The notes: a model not told the origin generated them from the sequence alone. 38,151 nucleotides of DNA from Acidobacteriota bacterium (GCA_902812365.1 CADDZC010000038.1:1-38151), one strand, 5' to 3'. Counted from the first letter of the stretch, positions 7,491 to 15,775 are shown. Numbers and translations are program-made.

Positions 7491-7713
7491 GTTTTCAACA
7501 ACCTAGCGGCTTTCAAGCCGCGCCGGTCTGAACGCTCTTCGTATTTTCAACAGTTTACAGCCAGACCGGCCGCCCCATTTTAATGTTAACTCTCATTTTT
7601 TCATATACATAGTGGCTTTCAACGGCACCCTCCACGTATTTTCAACAACTTAGCGGCTTCGTTTTTGCCTCGAAGCCGCTAGGTTCCTTGTTTTCAACAA
7701 CCTAGTGGCTTCG
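7491..7713. repeat. Degenerate array of about 50-bp units with REP-like hairpins
   Basis: The core TTTTCAACAACCTAGYGGCTT recurs. Good copies begin at 7492, 7639 and 7690; partial copies begin at 7544 (TTTTCAACAGTTTACAG) and about 7596 (TTTCATATACATAGTGGC). Spacings are about 52, 52, 43 and 51 bp. Cores carry hairpins: GCGGCTT/AAGCCGC at 7506-7521 (2-nt loop) and a perfect 11-bp stem TAGCGGCTTCG/CGAAGCCGCTA at 7651-7681. GCCGGTCTG (7522-7530) pairs with CAGACCGGC (7562-7570). The array sits directly after pcm. It resembles REP/BIME clusters more than CRISPR because both core and spacing decay. No transposase lies nearby. Confidence 0.6.
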
Positions 7714-8011
7714 TTCCCTAAAAAAAGATGTTTGGCGTCGCTGGCCACCTCCTCGTTACTTCCCCGGAGCCGCTGGTTTCGTCCCCGGCCTCAATCTCGC
7801 GCCGGCGTGCCGAGCCAATGTTGCTGGTCAGGGGCAGGATGGGCGGGGCGGCGCGACTGGTGAGGGACGGGTCATCCATGATAGTATTAACTCTATAGTA
7901 CACCACGGCGCCGGCCGTGTCAACCCTCTCCGCTGCCCAGTTTGGCGTGCAATTCCGCTTGGGTTAAAGTAACATACATGACCTTGATCCTGAGTCCCTT
8001 GAGGGAGGAAT
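7714..8011. other. Gene-free AT/GC mosaic upstream of the radical SAM gene
   Basis: No convincing gene or RNA is seen. A short minus-strand open frame (7718-7906) has no recognisable family or ribosome-binding site. AGTATTAACTCTATAGTAC at 7882-7900 is a locally AT-rich island that could hold a promoter. GGGAGG at 8003-8008 is the ribosome-binding site of the next gene. No cobalamin riboswitch core was recognised. Confidence 0.4.
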
Positions 8012-9853
8012 ATGGGTTCTCGATGGCTGAATCACGCTCATACAGGCCCGTCCGAGGCCCCCGCGTGCGGCGGAGGGGGAGCCTATGAACCTCCTGACGG
8101 CGGCCGGCTGATTGTTCTCACCGCTCCCCTCACCGAAACGATCGATCACGCGGGTTACTTCATTCAGATGGCCATGGCGTCGCTGCCCATCTGGATGGAG
8201 TTCGTGCTCAACAGTAAATACCCGACGTGGCGCAACGTGGAACACAACCCGGACGGTTCGGCGCGCTACATGCCCGCCGGAACGCGGCTGCTGCAACGCT
8301 CGCTCGAGCGGGAGTGGAGCGAGCAGGACATCGTCGCCTGCTATCCGGACGATCTCGAGAAATTTATCGGGCCGCGCACCCGCGCCGTCGGCGTCTCGAC
8401 TCACAACCCTTTGGGGGTGACTTTCGCGGCGGGCGTCTATACGTCGATCTTCGGCTCCTCGCGCGAGCCCGTCAACTCGCATTACGCGAAGGCCCTGTTC
8501 GCCAAACTCAAGTCCAATCCCTACCGCCGCTATTTCAAAGTCATCGTGGGGGGTTCGGGCGGCTGGCAGATTACGCAGACGAACAGCTTCGAGGAGCTGG
8601 GCGTCGATTGCGTGGTCGAAGGCCGGAGCGAATCCGAACAGTGCCTGGAGATTTTCCGGCGGGCGATTCGCGGCGAGGAGCTGCCGCGGGAAGTCAACGT
8701 CGAGCATCCGCGCGACCGCGAGGCCATCCTGGTTCCCCGCCATCGCACCACGTTTGGCGTGGTCGAGATGACGACCGGGTGCGGGCGCCGGTGCGCGTTT
8801 TGCGTGCCCGACCTCAATCCTCAGATCGACGTGCCGAAAGAGAAGATCATGGCCGCCGTCGAAGCGAACGTGCGGGAGGGCAACCGCCAGATTTCGCTGG
8901 CCACCGAAGACATGTTCATCTGGGGACAGGTGCGCACCTCGACGCCGTTTTTCTTTCCCAACCGCGAAGCCTTGCTAGATCTGTATTCCTCGATCGTCCG
9001 CACGCCGGGCGTCGAGCAGCACGTGCTGAGCCACTCCACCATCGCGCCCTTCGTCGTTGATCCGCTGCTCATCCGGAAGCTTTCCGAGCTGCTGCTCGAC
9101 AAAAGCCCCATTCACTTGCCCCGCCTGAGCACTCACCCGAAGAAGAAGGCTCTGTCTCCCCTCGTCGGCCTGGAAACCGGCTCCGTGCGCATGGCCAAGA
9201 AGATCATGGCCGGCAAGGCCCTGCCCTTCCCTATCGAGGAATGGCCGAGCGTGGTGCTTGAAGGCTTGCGGATTGCCAACCAGAACAACTGGTTCCCGGT
9301 CATGACCTTGATCGTGGGCAGCCCCGACGAGACCGACGACGACGTCAAGGCCACGCTCGATTTGGTCTATGAAATGGAGCGCCGCGGCCTGTTCGCCTTC
9401 CTGGTGCCTTCCATTTTCACCCCCTTGCACGACACCCGGATGGAGAAGGCGGAGGGCGTCAAAGAGACCCGGCGCCTGACCCCGCTCCAGTGGCAGCTCA
9501 TTATGAAGTGCTGGAAGATGAACCTGCGCCCGGGCCAGTACAGTTGGTGGGGGCCCACGGCGTGGCGGATCGGTTCGATTCTGATGTGGCTTTACAAACT
9601 GCGGCGCGTCAACGGCCCCAACTTTACCTGGCCGCTGTTCATGTTCTCGGGAGCCATCTCCGAAAAGACGCTCGCCAGGATGGGAAAAATCTATCTGGGG
9701 CGGCCCCTGAAAACCAAGACCCGCAAAGAACTGATCGCCTCCATCAAGCCCCATTACTGGCAGTACCTGCGGGCCGACAATGGCGATCTGCCCGACGGTT
9801 ACGTGCCGCCGCCCCGGGGCGGCGCGGCGGAGGACTTGCGGGTGGTGGCCTGA
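8012..9853 (+). CDS. B12-binding-type radical SAM protein, function unknown
   Basis: Protein of 613 aa with a radical SAM core. The iron-sulfur motif C257-x3-C261-x2-C264 lies in TTGCGRRCAFCVPD. Residues 30-250 look like the N-terminal cobalamin-binding-type domain, with VIVGGSGGW and DCVVEGRSE, the usual end of such domains. Later core strands include SLATEDMFIWG, PLVGLETGSVRMAKKIM and TLIVGSPDETDDDV. The C-terminal 130 residues are helical, with WQLIMKCWKMNLRP and two Trp-rich stretches. The start has GGGAGG 3 nt before the ATG, which is close. The family includes methylases and lipid-modifying enzymes such as the Hpn proteins, but I cannot assign a substrate. It stands alone behind a long non-coding stretch. 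Its last 55 bases overlap the 3' end of the opposite-strand ROK gene. Confidence 0.85.
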   Translation: MGSRWLNHAHTGPSEAPACGGGGAYEPPDGGRLIVLTAPLTETIDHAGYFIQMAMASLPIWMEFVLNSKYPTWRNVEHNPDGSARYMPAGTRLLQRSLEREWSEQDIVACYPDDLEKFIGPRTRAVGVSTHNPLGVTFAAGVYTSIFGSSREPVNSHYAKALFAKLKSNPYRRYFKVIVGGSGGWQITQTNSFEELGVDCVVEGRSESEQCLEIFRRAIRGEELPREVNVEHPRDREAILVPRHRTTFGVVEMTTGCGRRCAFCVPDLNPQIDVPKEKIMAAVEANVREGNRQISLATEDMFIWGQVRTSTPFFFPNREALLDLYSSIVRTPGVEQHVLSHSTIAPFVVDPLLIRKLSELLLDKSPIHLPRLSTHPKKKALSPLVGLETGSVRMAKKIMAGKALPFPIEEWPSVVLEGLRIANQNNWFPVMTLIVGSPDETDDDVKATLDLVYEMERRGLFAFLVPSIFTPLHDTRMEKAEGVKETRRLTPLQWQLIMKCWKMNLRPGQYSWWGPTAWRIGSILMWLYKLRRVNGPNFTWPLFMFSGAISEKTLARMGKIYLGRPLKTKTRKELIASIKPHYWQYLRADNGDLPDGYVPPPRGGAAEDLRVVA

Positions 9854-11028
9854 AGGCGGGCCAGGGCCGCTTCCCGCGCCGCCTCGAGCGCCGAGCGGAT
9901 CGCCCCGTAAATCTGCGCCTTGTCGCCGAGGGCGCTCAACTGGAGCGGCGGCGCGATGTCGGGGTGGATGCGCCGGACCACGCGCTCGACCGTCGCCAAC
10001 AGGAACTGCGGCGCCCCCTTCACCACTCCGCCGCCGAACACGATCAGGTCCGGGTCGAGAATCGCAACCACATTCGCCACGCCGACGCCGAGGATGGTGA
10101 AGGCTCTTTCGAGCACCCGGCGGGCCGCCCGGTCGCCCCGGTGGAATCGCTCGAAGACGAACCGCGCGTCCCGCTGCTCCACCAGCCCGGCGCCCGAGCG
10201 CCGGGCGCTTCCCAGCCTCCGGCGCCCCTCGGCGGCGATCCCCAGCCCGGCAACCTGACTTTCAAAGTAACCGACATCGCCAAAGTCCTCGTTCCACCGC
10301 TGCCACTCCACGTTGAGCCGATAAAGCTCGCCGGCGTTGCCGGTTCGGCCGCGGTACAGCTCTCCGCCGGTGAAGATGCCGGAGCCGATCCCGGTGCCGA
10401 GGGCGATGAAGACGAAATTCCGGGCGCCTTGGGCGACGCCCCGCCAGTGCTCGCCGATGGCCGCCATGTTGGCGTCATTTTCCACCCGCACCGGCACCCG
10501 GAAGGCCTTGGCGAGCTCGCGGCCCAGGTCGATGTTCCTCCAACCGGGCAAGTTGTTGGCGAACGCCACCCAGCCGCGCTCCGGATCAACCGGGCTGGGA
10601 ACGCCGATGGCCAGGCTCCGCAGCGCGGGACCCTTCCCTTCCCGGCCGTGCGCGGCCGACAGCAGGAGGCGGCGGACGCCCTGTTTGATCCGCCCGATCG
10701 TCGGGCGCGGGCCGTCCTCGGGGCGGACCCGCTCTGTCGCCGCCGCCAGCCACCGGCCGCGAAAGTCGGCCAGCACCAGGCGCAAATTGCTCGCTCCCAG
10801 GTCAATGGCGGCCGCGCAACCGTAACCGGGGTTTAAGCCGACCGCCTTCGCGGCCCGGTCGTACTCGACCAGCCCCGCCCGTTCCAGCTCGGCAACCAGC
10901 CGGACGAGCGCGCGGGGCGTGAGGGACGTCGCCCGCCCCAGGGCCGCGAGGGGAGTGGCGTCGCGGAGGGCGATCGCCTCCGCAAGGCTTCGCAGCCGGT
11001 CTCGGGATTCGGGCCGGTCGGCAGGCAT
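9799..11028 (-). CDS. ROK-family protein with N-terminal HTH, lacking the zinc motif
   Basis: Protein of 409 aa. Residues 10-56 resemble the winged-helix DNA-binding part of NagC/XylR-type ROK repressors (ATPLAALGRATSLTPRALVRLVAELERAG). The sugar-kinase fold follows: AIDLGASNLRLVLAD at 74-88, the ENDAN segment with candidate catalytic Asp185, and ALGTGIGSGIFTGGELY at 209-225. The usual ROK zinc motif (His plus CxCGxxGCxE) is absent; at that position the protein reads AGELYRLNVEWQRWNEDFGDVGYFES. It could be a regulator, a divergent sugar kinase, or both; the HTH favours a regulator. The ATG at 11028 is 26 bp after purB on the same strand, so it probably ends the M16-hydrolase-purB operon. The C-terminus lies antisense to the radical SAM gene. 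Confidence 0.85.
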   Translation of the reverse strand: MPADRPESRDRLRSLAEAIALRDATPLAALGRATSLTPRALVRLVAELERAGLVEYDRAAKAVGLNPGYGCAAAIDLGASNLRLVLADFRGRWLAAATERVRPEDGPRPTIGRIKQGVRRLLLSAAHGREGKGPALRSLAIGVPSPVDPERGWVAFANNLPGWRNIDLGRELAKAFRVPVRVENDANMAAIGEHWRGVAQGARNFVFIALGTGIGSGIFTGGELYRGRTGNAGELYRLNVEWQRWNEDFGDVGYFESQVAGLGIAAEGRRRLGSARRSGAGLVEQRDARFVFERFHRGDRAARRVLERAFTILGVGVANVVAILDPDLIVFGGGVVKGAPQFLLATVERVVRRIHPDIAPPLQLSALGDKAQIYGAIRSALEAAREAALARLQATTRKSSAAPPRGGGT

Positions 11029-11054
11029 GCGATAACAAATCACGAATTCGAACC

Positions 11055-12380
11055 CTAGGCGGCGGGCGGCCGCTCGGCCGGGGGCGGCCCGCCCAGCACG
11101 CGGCGAAGCACGGCATCCACGTGCCGGAGCTGTCGCTCGAGCGAGAAGGCGCGGGCGATCTGGCGGGGCGTCAGATAGCGCCGGATATCCGCGTCCCGCT
11201 CGACCAGGGCGCGAAAGTCCTCGCGCGTCTCCCAAACCCGCATGGCGTTGCGCTGCACCCACCGATAGGCTTCTTCGCGCCGCGCGCCATGCTCGACGAG
11301 GTCGAGCAGAAGCTGGCCGGAGAAGATCAGGCCGCCGAGCCGGTCCAGATTCTCTCTCATCCGCTGGGGATAAACCAGTAGCGTTTCCACCAGGCGGGCG
11401 GTCCGGTCGAGCAGGTAATCGACCAGAATGGTCGAGTCGGGCAGGATGATCCGCTCCACGGAGGAATGGGAAATGTCGCGCTCATGCCACAAGGCCACGT
11501 TCTCGAGCGCCGCCTGGGCGTTCGCGCGCACCACCCGCGCCAGGCCGCAGATCTGTTCCGCCGTCACCGGATTGCGCTTGTGCGGCATCGCCGACGAGCC
11601 TTTCTGGTCGGGCGCGAAATACTCCTCGACTTCCCGAACCTCGGTGCGCTGCAGATGCCGGATTTCAAGCGCGATCTTCTCGAGCGAGCCGGCGATGACG
11701 GCGAGCGTGGCCAGGTAAAAGGCGTGCCGGTCGCGCTGAATGATCTGGGAAGAGATCGGGTCCGCCCGCAGTCCGAGCCGGGCGCAGATGCGCTTCTCCA
11801 GGGAGGGGCGGAGGTGGGCATAGGTGCCCACGGCGCCGGAAATCTTGCCGACCCGCATCTGCTCGGCGGCGTATCGAAGCCGTTCCCGGTTGCGCTGGTT
11901 TTCGGCATACCAGAGGGCCAGCTTCCATCCGAAGGTGATCGGCTCGGCGTGAATGCCGTGCGTCCGCCCGACCATCGGCGTGTCAGCAAACTGCCGGGCG
12001 CGCTTTTTCAAGACCCCGCCGAGGCGCGCGAGGCCGGCCAGGAGCAGCTCGGAAGCCTCGCGGACGAGCAGCGCCTGCGCCGTATCCACGACGTCGTTCG
12101 AGGTCAGCCCGTAGTGGAGGTAGCGGCCCTCGCGGCCGATATTCTCGGCGACGTTGGTGGTAAAGGCGATCACATCGTGCTTCACCCGCCGCTCGACCTC
12201 CGCGATTCGCGCCGCGCTGAATCGCCCGCGGCGGCGAATGGCGGCGGCCGCCCGGCGGGGAATCAGGCCGGCCTCCGCCTCGACTTCGGCCGTGGCGATC
12301 TCCACTTCGAGCCACTTGTGAAACTTGTTCTCGTCACTCCAGATGCGGCCCATCTCCGGGCGCGTATAGCGAGGGATCAT
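11055..12380 (-). CDS. purB: Adenylosuccinate lyase
   Basis: Cytosolic enzyme of 441 aa, homotetrameric in its family, that cuts SAICAR to AICAR plus fumarate and adenylosuccinate to AMP plus fumarate in purine synthesis. The fumarase/aspartase signature GSSAMPHKRNP is at 261-271 and holds the mobile catalytic Ser. The general-acid His141 is in VGRTHGIHAEP. HYGLTSNDVVDT at 89-100 and the N-terminal IPRYTRPEMGRIWSDE are typical of the short bacterial PurB. The C-terminal 15 residues are Pro/Ala-rich. It lies 45 bp after the WalJ-like hydrolase and 26 bp before the ROK gene, all on the minus strand, so it is likely co-transcribed with them. Confidence 0.97.
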   Translation of the reverse strand: MIPRYTRPEMGRIWSDENKFHKWLEVEIATAEVEAEAGLIPRRAAAAIRRRGRFSAARIAEVERRVKHDVIAFTTNVAENIGREGRYLHYGLTSNDVVDTAQALLVREASELLLAGLARLGGVLKKRARQFADTPMVGRTHGIHAEPITFGWKLALWYAENQRNRERLRYAAEQMRVGKISGAVGTYAHLRPSLEKRICARLGLRADPISSQIIQRDRHAFYLATLAVIAGSLEKIALEIRHLQRTEVREVEEYFAPDQKGSSAMPHKRNPVTAEQICGLARVVRANAQAALENVALWHERDISHSSVERIILPDSTILVDYLLDRTARLVETLLVYPQRMRENLDRLGGLIFSGQLLLDLVEHGARREEAYRWVQRNAMRVWETREDFRALVERDADIRRYLTPRQIARAFSLERQLRHVDAVLRRVLGGPPPAERPPAA

Positions 12381-12425
12381 AAGTCAGTGCGCGGAACTCC
12401 CCGGGTGGCATTCGCCGGCGGCCGG

Positions 12426-13211
12426 TCAAAACCGAAAAACCGCCGTCGGGGCCGACTGGCTGGCCAGATGCAATTCGGCGCGTTCGCCGCCGCGGCGGCC
12501 CTCGAGCGCTGCCCGCGCCGCGAGCCGGGCGATTTCCGGGTGGTTGTTGGTTTCGCTCAGGTGAGCCAGCACCAGGACCTGCGCCGCCCCATCGTAGTCC
12601 GTGCGGAGGAAGTCGGCGGTGGCGCGATTCGAGAGATGCCCGTGGCGGCTCATCACCCGCTGCTTCACGAACCACGGATACGGACCGATTTTGAGCATGT
12701 CCAGGTCATGATTGGACTCGAAAACCAGGCAGTGACACCCTTGCACGTGCTGCTTGACCACCTCCGGAACGTAGCCCAGGTCCGTCACCAGCCCCACCTT
12801 CACCCCCTCGGCTTCGAACGTGAACGCCACCGGATCCACGGCGTCATGGGGGATCGAAAACGGCGTCACTTCAATATCCCCCACCACGAACTTCTGCCCA
12901 ACCGAGAAAGTTTCGAAGGCCTCCAGCCGGGAATCCCAGGCGATCACCGAGCGGGTGAGGCTGGAAATGTAGATGGGCACCTGAAGATCGAGCGCCAGTT
13001 TGGTCAAGCCTTTGATATGGTCGTCATGCTCGTGCGAGATCAGGATCGCGCTGCACGACTCGGCCGGCTCATCGACGGCGGCCAGGCGAGAGCGGGTCTC
13101 TTTCCGATTCAAGCCGGCATCCACCAGCAGCCGCGTGCGCTCCGTGGCGATCCACGTCGAGTTGCCCTTGCTGCCGCTTCCGAGAACGCACACGCGAACG
13201 CCCAATCGCAT
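12426..13211 (-). CDS. WalJ/YycJ-like MBL-fold metallo-hydrolase
   Basis: Protein of 261 aa in the metallo-beta-lactamase superfamily. The metal motif is HEHDDH at 60-65. The preceding GSGSKGNS at 11-18 is characteristic of the YycJ/WalJ branch, members of which act as 5' exonucleases or phosphodiesterases. Further metal-ligand candidates are in SIPHDAVDPV, LVTDLGYV, FESNHDLDML and the late LAHLSETNNHP. RHGHLSN near 193 is also conserved in this group. The start is chosen at ATG 13211, immediately before the conserved VCVLGSGSKGNS strand, with GAGG 3 nt upstream; a GTG nine bases earlier is the alternative. Its operon neighbours are the M16 peptidase upstream and purB downstream. The exact nucleic-acid substrate is unknown. 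Confidence 0.88.
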   Translation of the reverse strand: MRLGVRVCVLGSGSKGNSTWIATERTRLLVDAGLNRKETRSRLAAVDEPAESCSAILISHEHDDHIKGLTKLALDLQVPIYISSLTRSVIAWDSRLEAFETFSVGQKFVVGDIEVTPFSIPHDAVDPVAFTFEAEGVKVGLVTDLGYVPEVVKQHVQGCHCLVFESNHDLDMLKIGPYPWFVKQRVMSRHGHLSNRATADFLRTDYDGAAQVLVLAHLSETNNHPEIARLAARAALEGRRGGERAELHLASQSAPTAVFRF

Positions 13212-13287
13212 CCCCCTCACCGGCCGGAGCGGACTCGGCCTCCGCTTCGGGCGGCCCCGGCCGCTTCCCGCCCTCCGTCATTCACGG

Positions 13288-14553
13288 CTAGCACCGCAAA
13301 TCCGAGCGCCGAATCTTCGCGCCGTTGAGCGGGCCGAGCACGGTCAGCGCGATCCGATCGGCGTCGAACAGCTCCCGCGCCACCGCCAGCACCTCCTCGG
13401 CGGTGACGGCGTCAATGGCGCTTGCCATCTCGTCGAGCGAAATGTAGCGGCCGAAATACATCTCTTGCCGGGCCAGGTTCGACATGCGACTCATCGTGGA
13501 CTCCAGGCCCAGCAACATCGACCCCTTCAGGTAATCCTTGGCGCGGGTGAGCTCTTCCTCCGTCAGGGCCTTCGCCTTGAGCTGGGCGAACTCCTCCACG
13601 ATCAGTTGCACGACGGTGCGGGCGTTGTGGATGGCCGTGCCGGCGTAGACGCTGAGGCATCCGGCGTCGCGGTAGCTGTTGAGGGCCGAGAAGACGGCGT
13701 AAGCCAGGCCGCGCTTCTCGCGCACATTCTGAAACAGGCGCGAGCTCATCCCGCCACCCAAAATCGTGTTGAGAACGTAACAGGCAAAACGCCGCGGGTG
13801 CGACTGCGGGTAGGCCGGCGCCCCCACGCAGATGTGAACTTGCTCCAGATTCTTCTTTCGCTTGTGGCGAATGGCCGGGCAGGGCACCGGAGCGCGCTCG
13901 CCCGCCGGCTCGGGGCCGGGGGGAAGCCCGCCGAGCTCCTTTTCCACCAGCGCCCGTATCTGGGCGTGATCAAGATGGCCGGCGGCGGTCACAATGATAT
14001 TGCGGGGCGTGTAGTGACGCCGAAAATAGCGGAACAACCGCCGCCGGTTGAAGCTGCTCACGGTCTGGCGCGTGCCGAGAATCGGACGGCCCAAAGCATG
14101 GTTGCGCCAGTAACTTTGCGTGAAGATTTCGTGCACCAGATCGTCCGGCGTGTCTTCCACCATCTTAATCTCTTCCTGGACGACCTGCGATTCCTTGGCG
14201 ATGTGATCCTCGCGAAACAGGGGGTTCTTCACCAGGTCCGCCAGCACCTCGAAGGCGCGGGGAACGTGTTCGTCCAAAACCTTGATCGAGAAGCTCGTGC
14301 ACTCTTTGGCCGTAAAGGCATCAAGGTGGCCGCCAATGGAATCGGCGGCGCGCGCAATCTCCTCGGCCGTGCGGTTCGTGGTGCCCTTGAACACCATGTG
14401 TTCGAGGAAGTGGGTAATGCCGTTTTCGGCCTCGCTTTCGGCGCGCGATCCGGTGCGCAGCCAGATGCCCATCGACACCGAGCGCACCGACGGCATGGCC
14501 TCCGTCACCACGGTCAGACCGTTGGGTAGAATCGTCTTTTGTACGTCGGACAT
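13288..14553 (-). CDS. M16-family zinc metallopeptidase
   Basis: Pitrilysin/processing-peptidase-like protein of 421 aa. The inverted zinc motif HFLEH is at 48-52, and the third ligand Glu128 is in QVVQEEIKM, 76 residues after His52 as expected. The second M16 domain follows from about 185, with GGGMSSRLFQNVREKRGLAY near 278-297, which supplies the conserved Arg/Tyr of the substrate pocket. Length matches the single-chain bacterial PqqL/YmxG-type enzymes that dimerise. No signal peptide is seen, so it is probably cytosolic. The ATG at 14553 fits the family N-terminus (KTILPNGLTVVTE); the frame is open upstream but unlike the family. It is first in the minus-strand operon that continues into the WalJ-like hydrolase. 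A role in peptide turnover is inferred. Confidence 0.93.
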   Translation of the reverse strand: MSDVQKTILPNGLTVVTEAMPSVRSVSMGIWLRTGSRAESEAENGITHFLEHMVFKGTTNRTAEEIARAADSIGGHLDAFTAKECTSFSIKVLDEHVPRAFEVLADLVKNPLFREDHIAKESQVVQEEIKMVEDTPDDLVHEIFTQSYWRNHALGRPILGTRQTVSSFNRRRLFRYFRRHYTPRNIIVTAAGHLDHAQIRALVEKELGGLPPGPEPAGERAPVPCPAIRHKRKKNLEQVHICVGAPAYPQSHPRRFACYVLNTILGGGMSSRLFQNVREKRGLAYAVFSALNSYRDAGCLSVYAGTAIHNARTVVQLIVEEFAQLKAKALTEEELTRAKDYLKGSMLLGLESTMSRMSNLARQEMYFGRYISLDEMASAIDAVTAEEVLAVARELFDADRIALTVLGPLNGAKIRRSDLRC

Positions 14554-14860
14554 TGCCGTCCTGAAAGGCCGCCTGAAGGCGCCAAGCGGGCCGCCGGGGA
14601 CCGAAGGCCCAGGGGCGCCTACCTGAGCTTTCACGTTTAACACAAGGCGGCGAAAAATGCCAGATTCGCCCGCCCGGGCGAAGCCGGACCGCAGCAGGAT
14701 CGCCAGTCTGCCGGCCGCTTTCCTCGCCTCGTGGCTTCGGGCCCGCGGCCACTTTTCCTTCGCGCCATACTCGCTTGGGTTTGCTCCGGCCGGGGGGCGC
14801 GCCGGCGGCTTCCCCAAGCCCTCGTTTGGCGGAATTTTAAAATTCGTGTACGCTCATCGG
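14554..14860. other. Divergent intergenic region, M16 peptidase / aguB
   Basis: No gene is supported in this 307-bp gap. It must carry promoters for both directions. A clear promoter pair was not found on either strand; the only distinct element is the AT-rich palindrome at 14832-14845 near aguB. Confidence 0.4.
14832..14845. promoter_or_regulatory. Perfect 14-bp AT-rich palindrome before aguB
   Basis: GAATTTTAAAATTC is a perfect inverted repeat 15 nt upstream of the aguB ATG, standing out in very GC-rich surroundings. It could be an operator for a dimeric regulator overlapping the promoter, or simply the promoter melting region. No regulator gene lies beside it. Confidence 0.4.
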
Positions 14861-15775
14861 ATGATGAGCGCCGGAGAACGAAAATTCAAGCTCGCCCTGG
14901 TCCAGATGTCGGTGAGCTCGAACCCCGATGAGAATCTGGCCCGCGCCGTGGGCCGCGTGGAAGAAGCCGCGCGCGCCGGCGCCGAAGCGGTGTGCCTGCC
15001 GGAGCTTTTCCGTTTCCCCTACTTTTGCCAGCGCGAAGACCCGAGCTGGTTTGACCTGGCCGAGCCGCTGTCCGGGCCAACCACCGAGGCGCTGAGGAAA
15101 GTGGCCAGACAGTCGGGCGTGGTCGTCGTCGCCCCTTTTTTCGAACGTCGCGCCCCGGGAGTCTATCACAATAGCGCCGCCGTGATCGACGCCGACGGCG
15201 AAATCCGCGGCGTCTATCGAAAGATGCATGTTCCCGACGATCCGGCTTATTACGAGAAATTTTATTTCACGCCCGGAGACCTGGGATTTCGCGCTTTCGA
15301 CACCCGCGTCGGACGCCTGGGAACGCTGATTTGTTGGGACCAGTGGTACCCGGAAGCGGCGCGCCTGGCGGCCCTGCGGGGCGCAAGCGTGTTACTGTAT
15401 CCCACCGCCATCGGGTGGCATCGGCACGAGAAAGACCTCGTCGGGGCGGCACAGCGGGACGCCTGGCGAACGGTCCAGCGCGCCCACGCCATTGCCAACG
15501 GGGTTTACGTGGCGGTGGTCAATCGCGTCGGCCAGGAACTGCCTGCCGGCGCCGCTTCGCCTGAAGCCGGAATCGAATTCTGGGGATCGTCGTTTCTGGC
15601 TGACCCCTTCGGGGTGATAGTGGCGGAAGCTTCGGCCGACCGGGAAGAGATTTTGATGGCTGAAGTGGACCCGCGGCGGATTGAGGACGTCCGGCGCCAC
15701 TGGCCGTTCCTGCGCGACCGCCGGATTGACGCCTATCAAGGCCTCGAACGCCGCCTTTTGGATGATGAGAATTGA
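14861..15775 (+). CDS. aguB: N-carbamoylputrescine amidase
   Basis: Nitrilase-superfamily enzyme of 304 aa that hydrolyses N-carbamoylputrescine to putrescine, CO2 and ammonia. The catalytic triad is Glu48 (CLPELF), Lys121 (YRKMHVPDD) and Cys158 (LICWDQWYPEAAR). The stretch HVPDDPAYYEKFYFTPGD is the substrate-specific signature of this branch, and the downstream IEFWGSSFLADPFG also fits. Start: two ATGs are adjacent (14861 and 14864); the frame is open upstream but not family-like. The stop overlaps the TTG start of aguA, so the two steps from agmatine to putrescine are encoded as a coupled pair. No arginine decarboxylase gene is in the window to make the agmatine. Confidence 0.95.
   Translation: MMSAGERKFKLALVQMSVSSNPDENLARAVGRVEEAARAGAEAVCLPELFRFPYFCQREDPSWFDLAEPLSGPTTEALRKVARQSGVVVVAPFFERRAPGVYHNSAAVIDADGEIRGVYRKMHVPDDPAYYEKFYFTPGDLGFRAFDTRVGRLGTLICWDQWYPEAARLAALRGASVLLYPTAIGWHRHEKDLVGAAQRDAWRTVQRAHAIANGVYVAVVNRVGQELPAGAASPEAGIEFWGSSFLADPFGVIVAEASADREEILMAEVDPRRIEDVRRHWPFLRDRRIDAYQGLERRLLDDEN

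Noticed and set aside
7491-7713. CRISPR array
   Set aside because: Repeats are uneven, carry differing internal hairpins, spacers are not distinct units, and no cas genes are near.
7718-7906. 62-codon minus-strand frame in the intergenic stretch
   Set aside because: No ribosome-binding site, no similarity to a family I know, and it lies beside repeats; not supportable as a gene.
7461-8011. Cobalamin riboswitch before the B12-type radical SAM gene
   Set aside because: No recognisable B12-box core; the enzyme uses but does not make cobalamin.
9490-10836. 448-codon plus-strand open frame opposite the ROK gene
   Set aside because: Shadow frame; composition is atypical and it overlaps both the radical SAM and ROK genes.
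11466-13328. 620-codon plus-strand open frame opposite purB and the WalJ-like gene
   Set aside because: It spans two well-supported genes on the other strand and has no recognisable motif; a GC-driven shadow.
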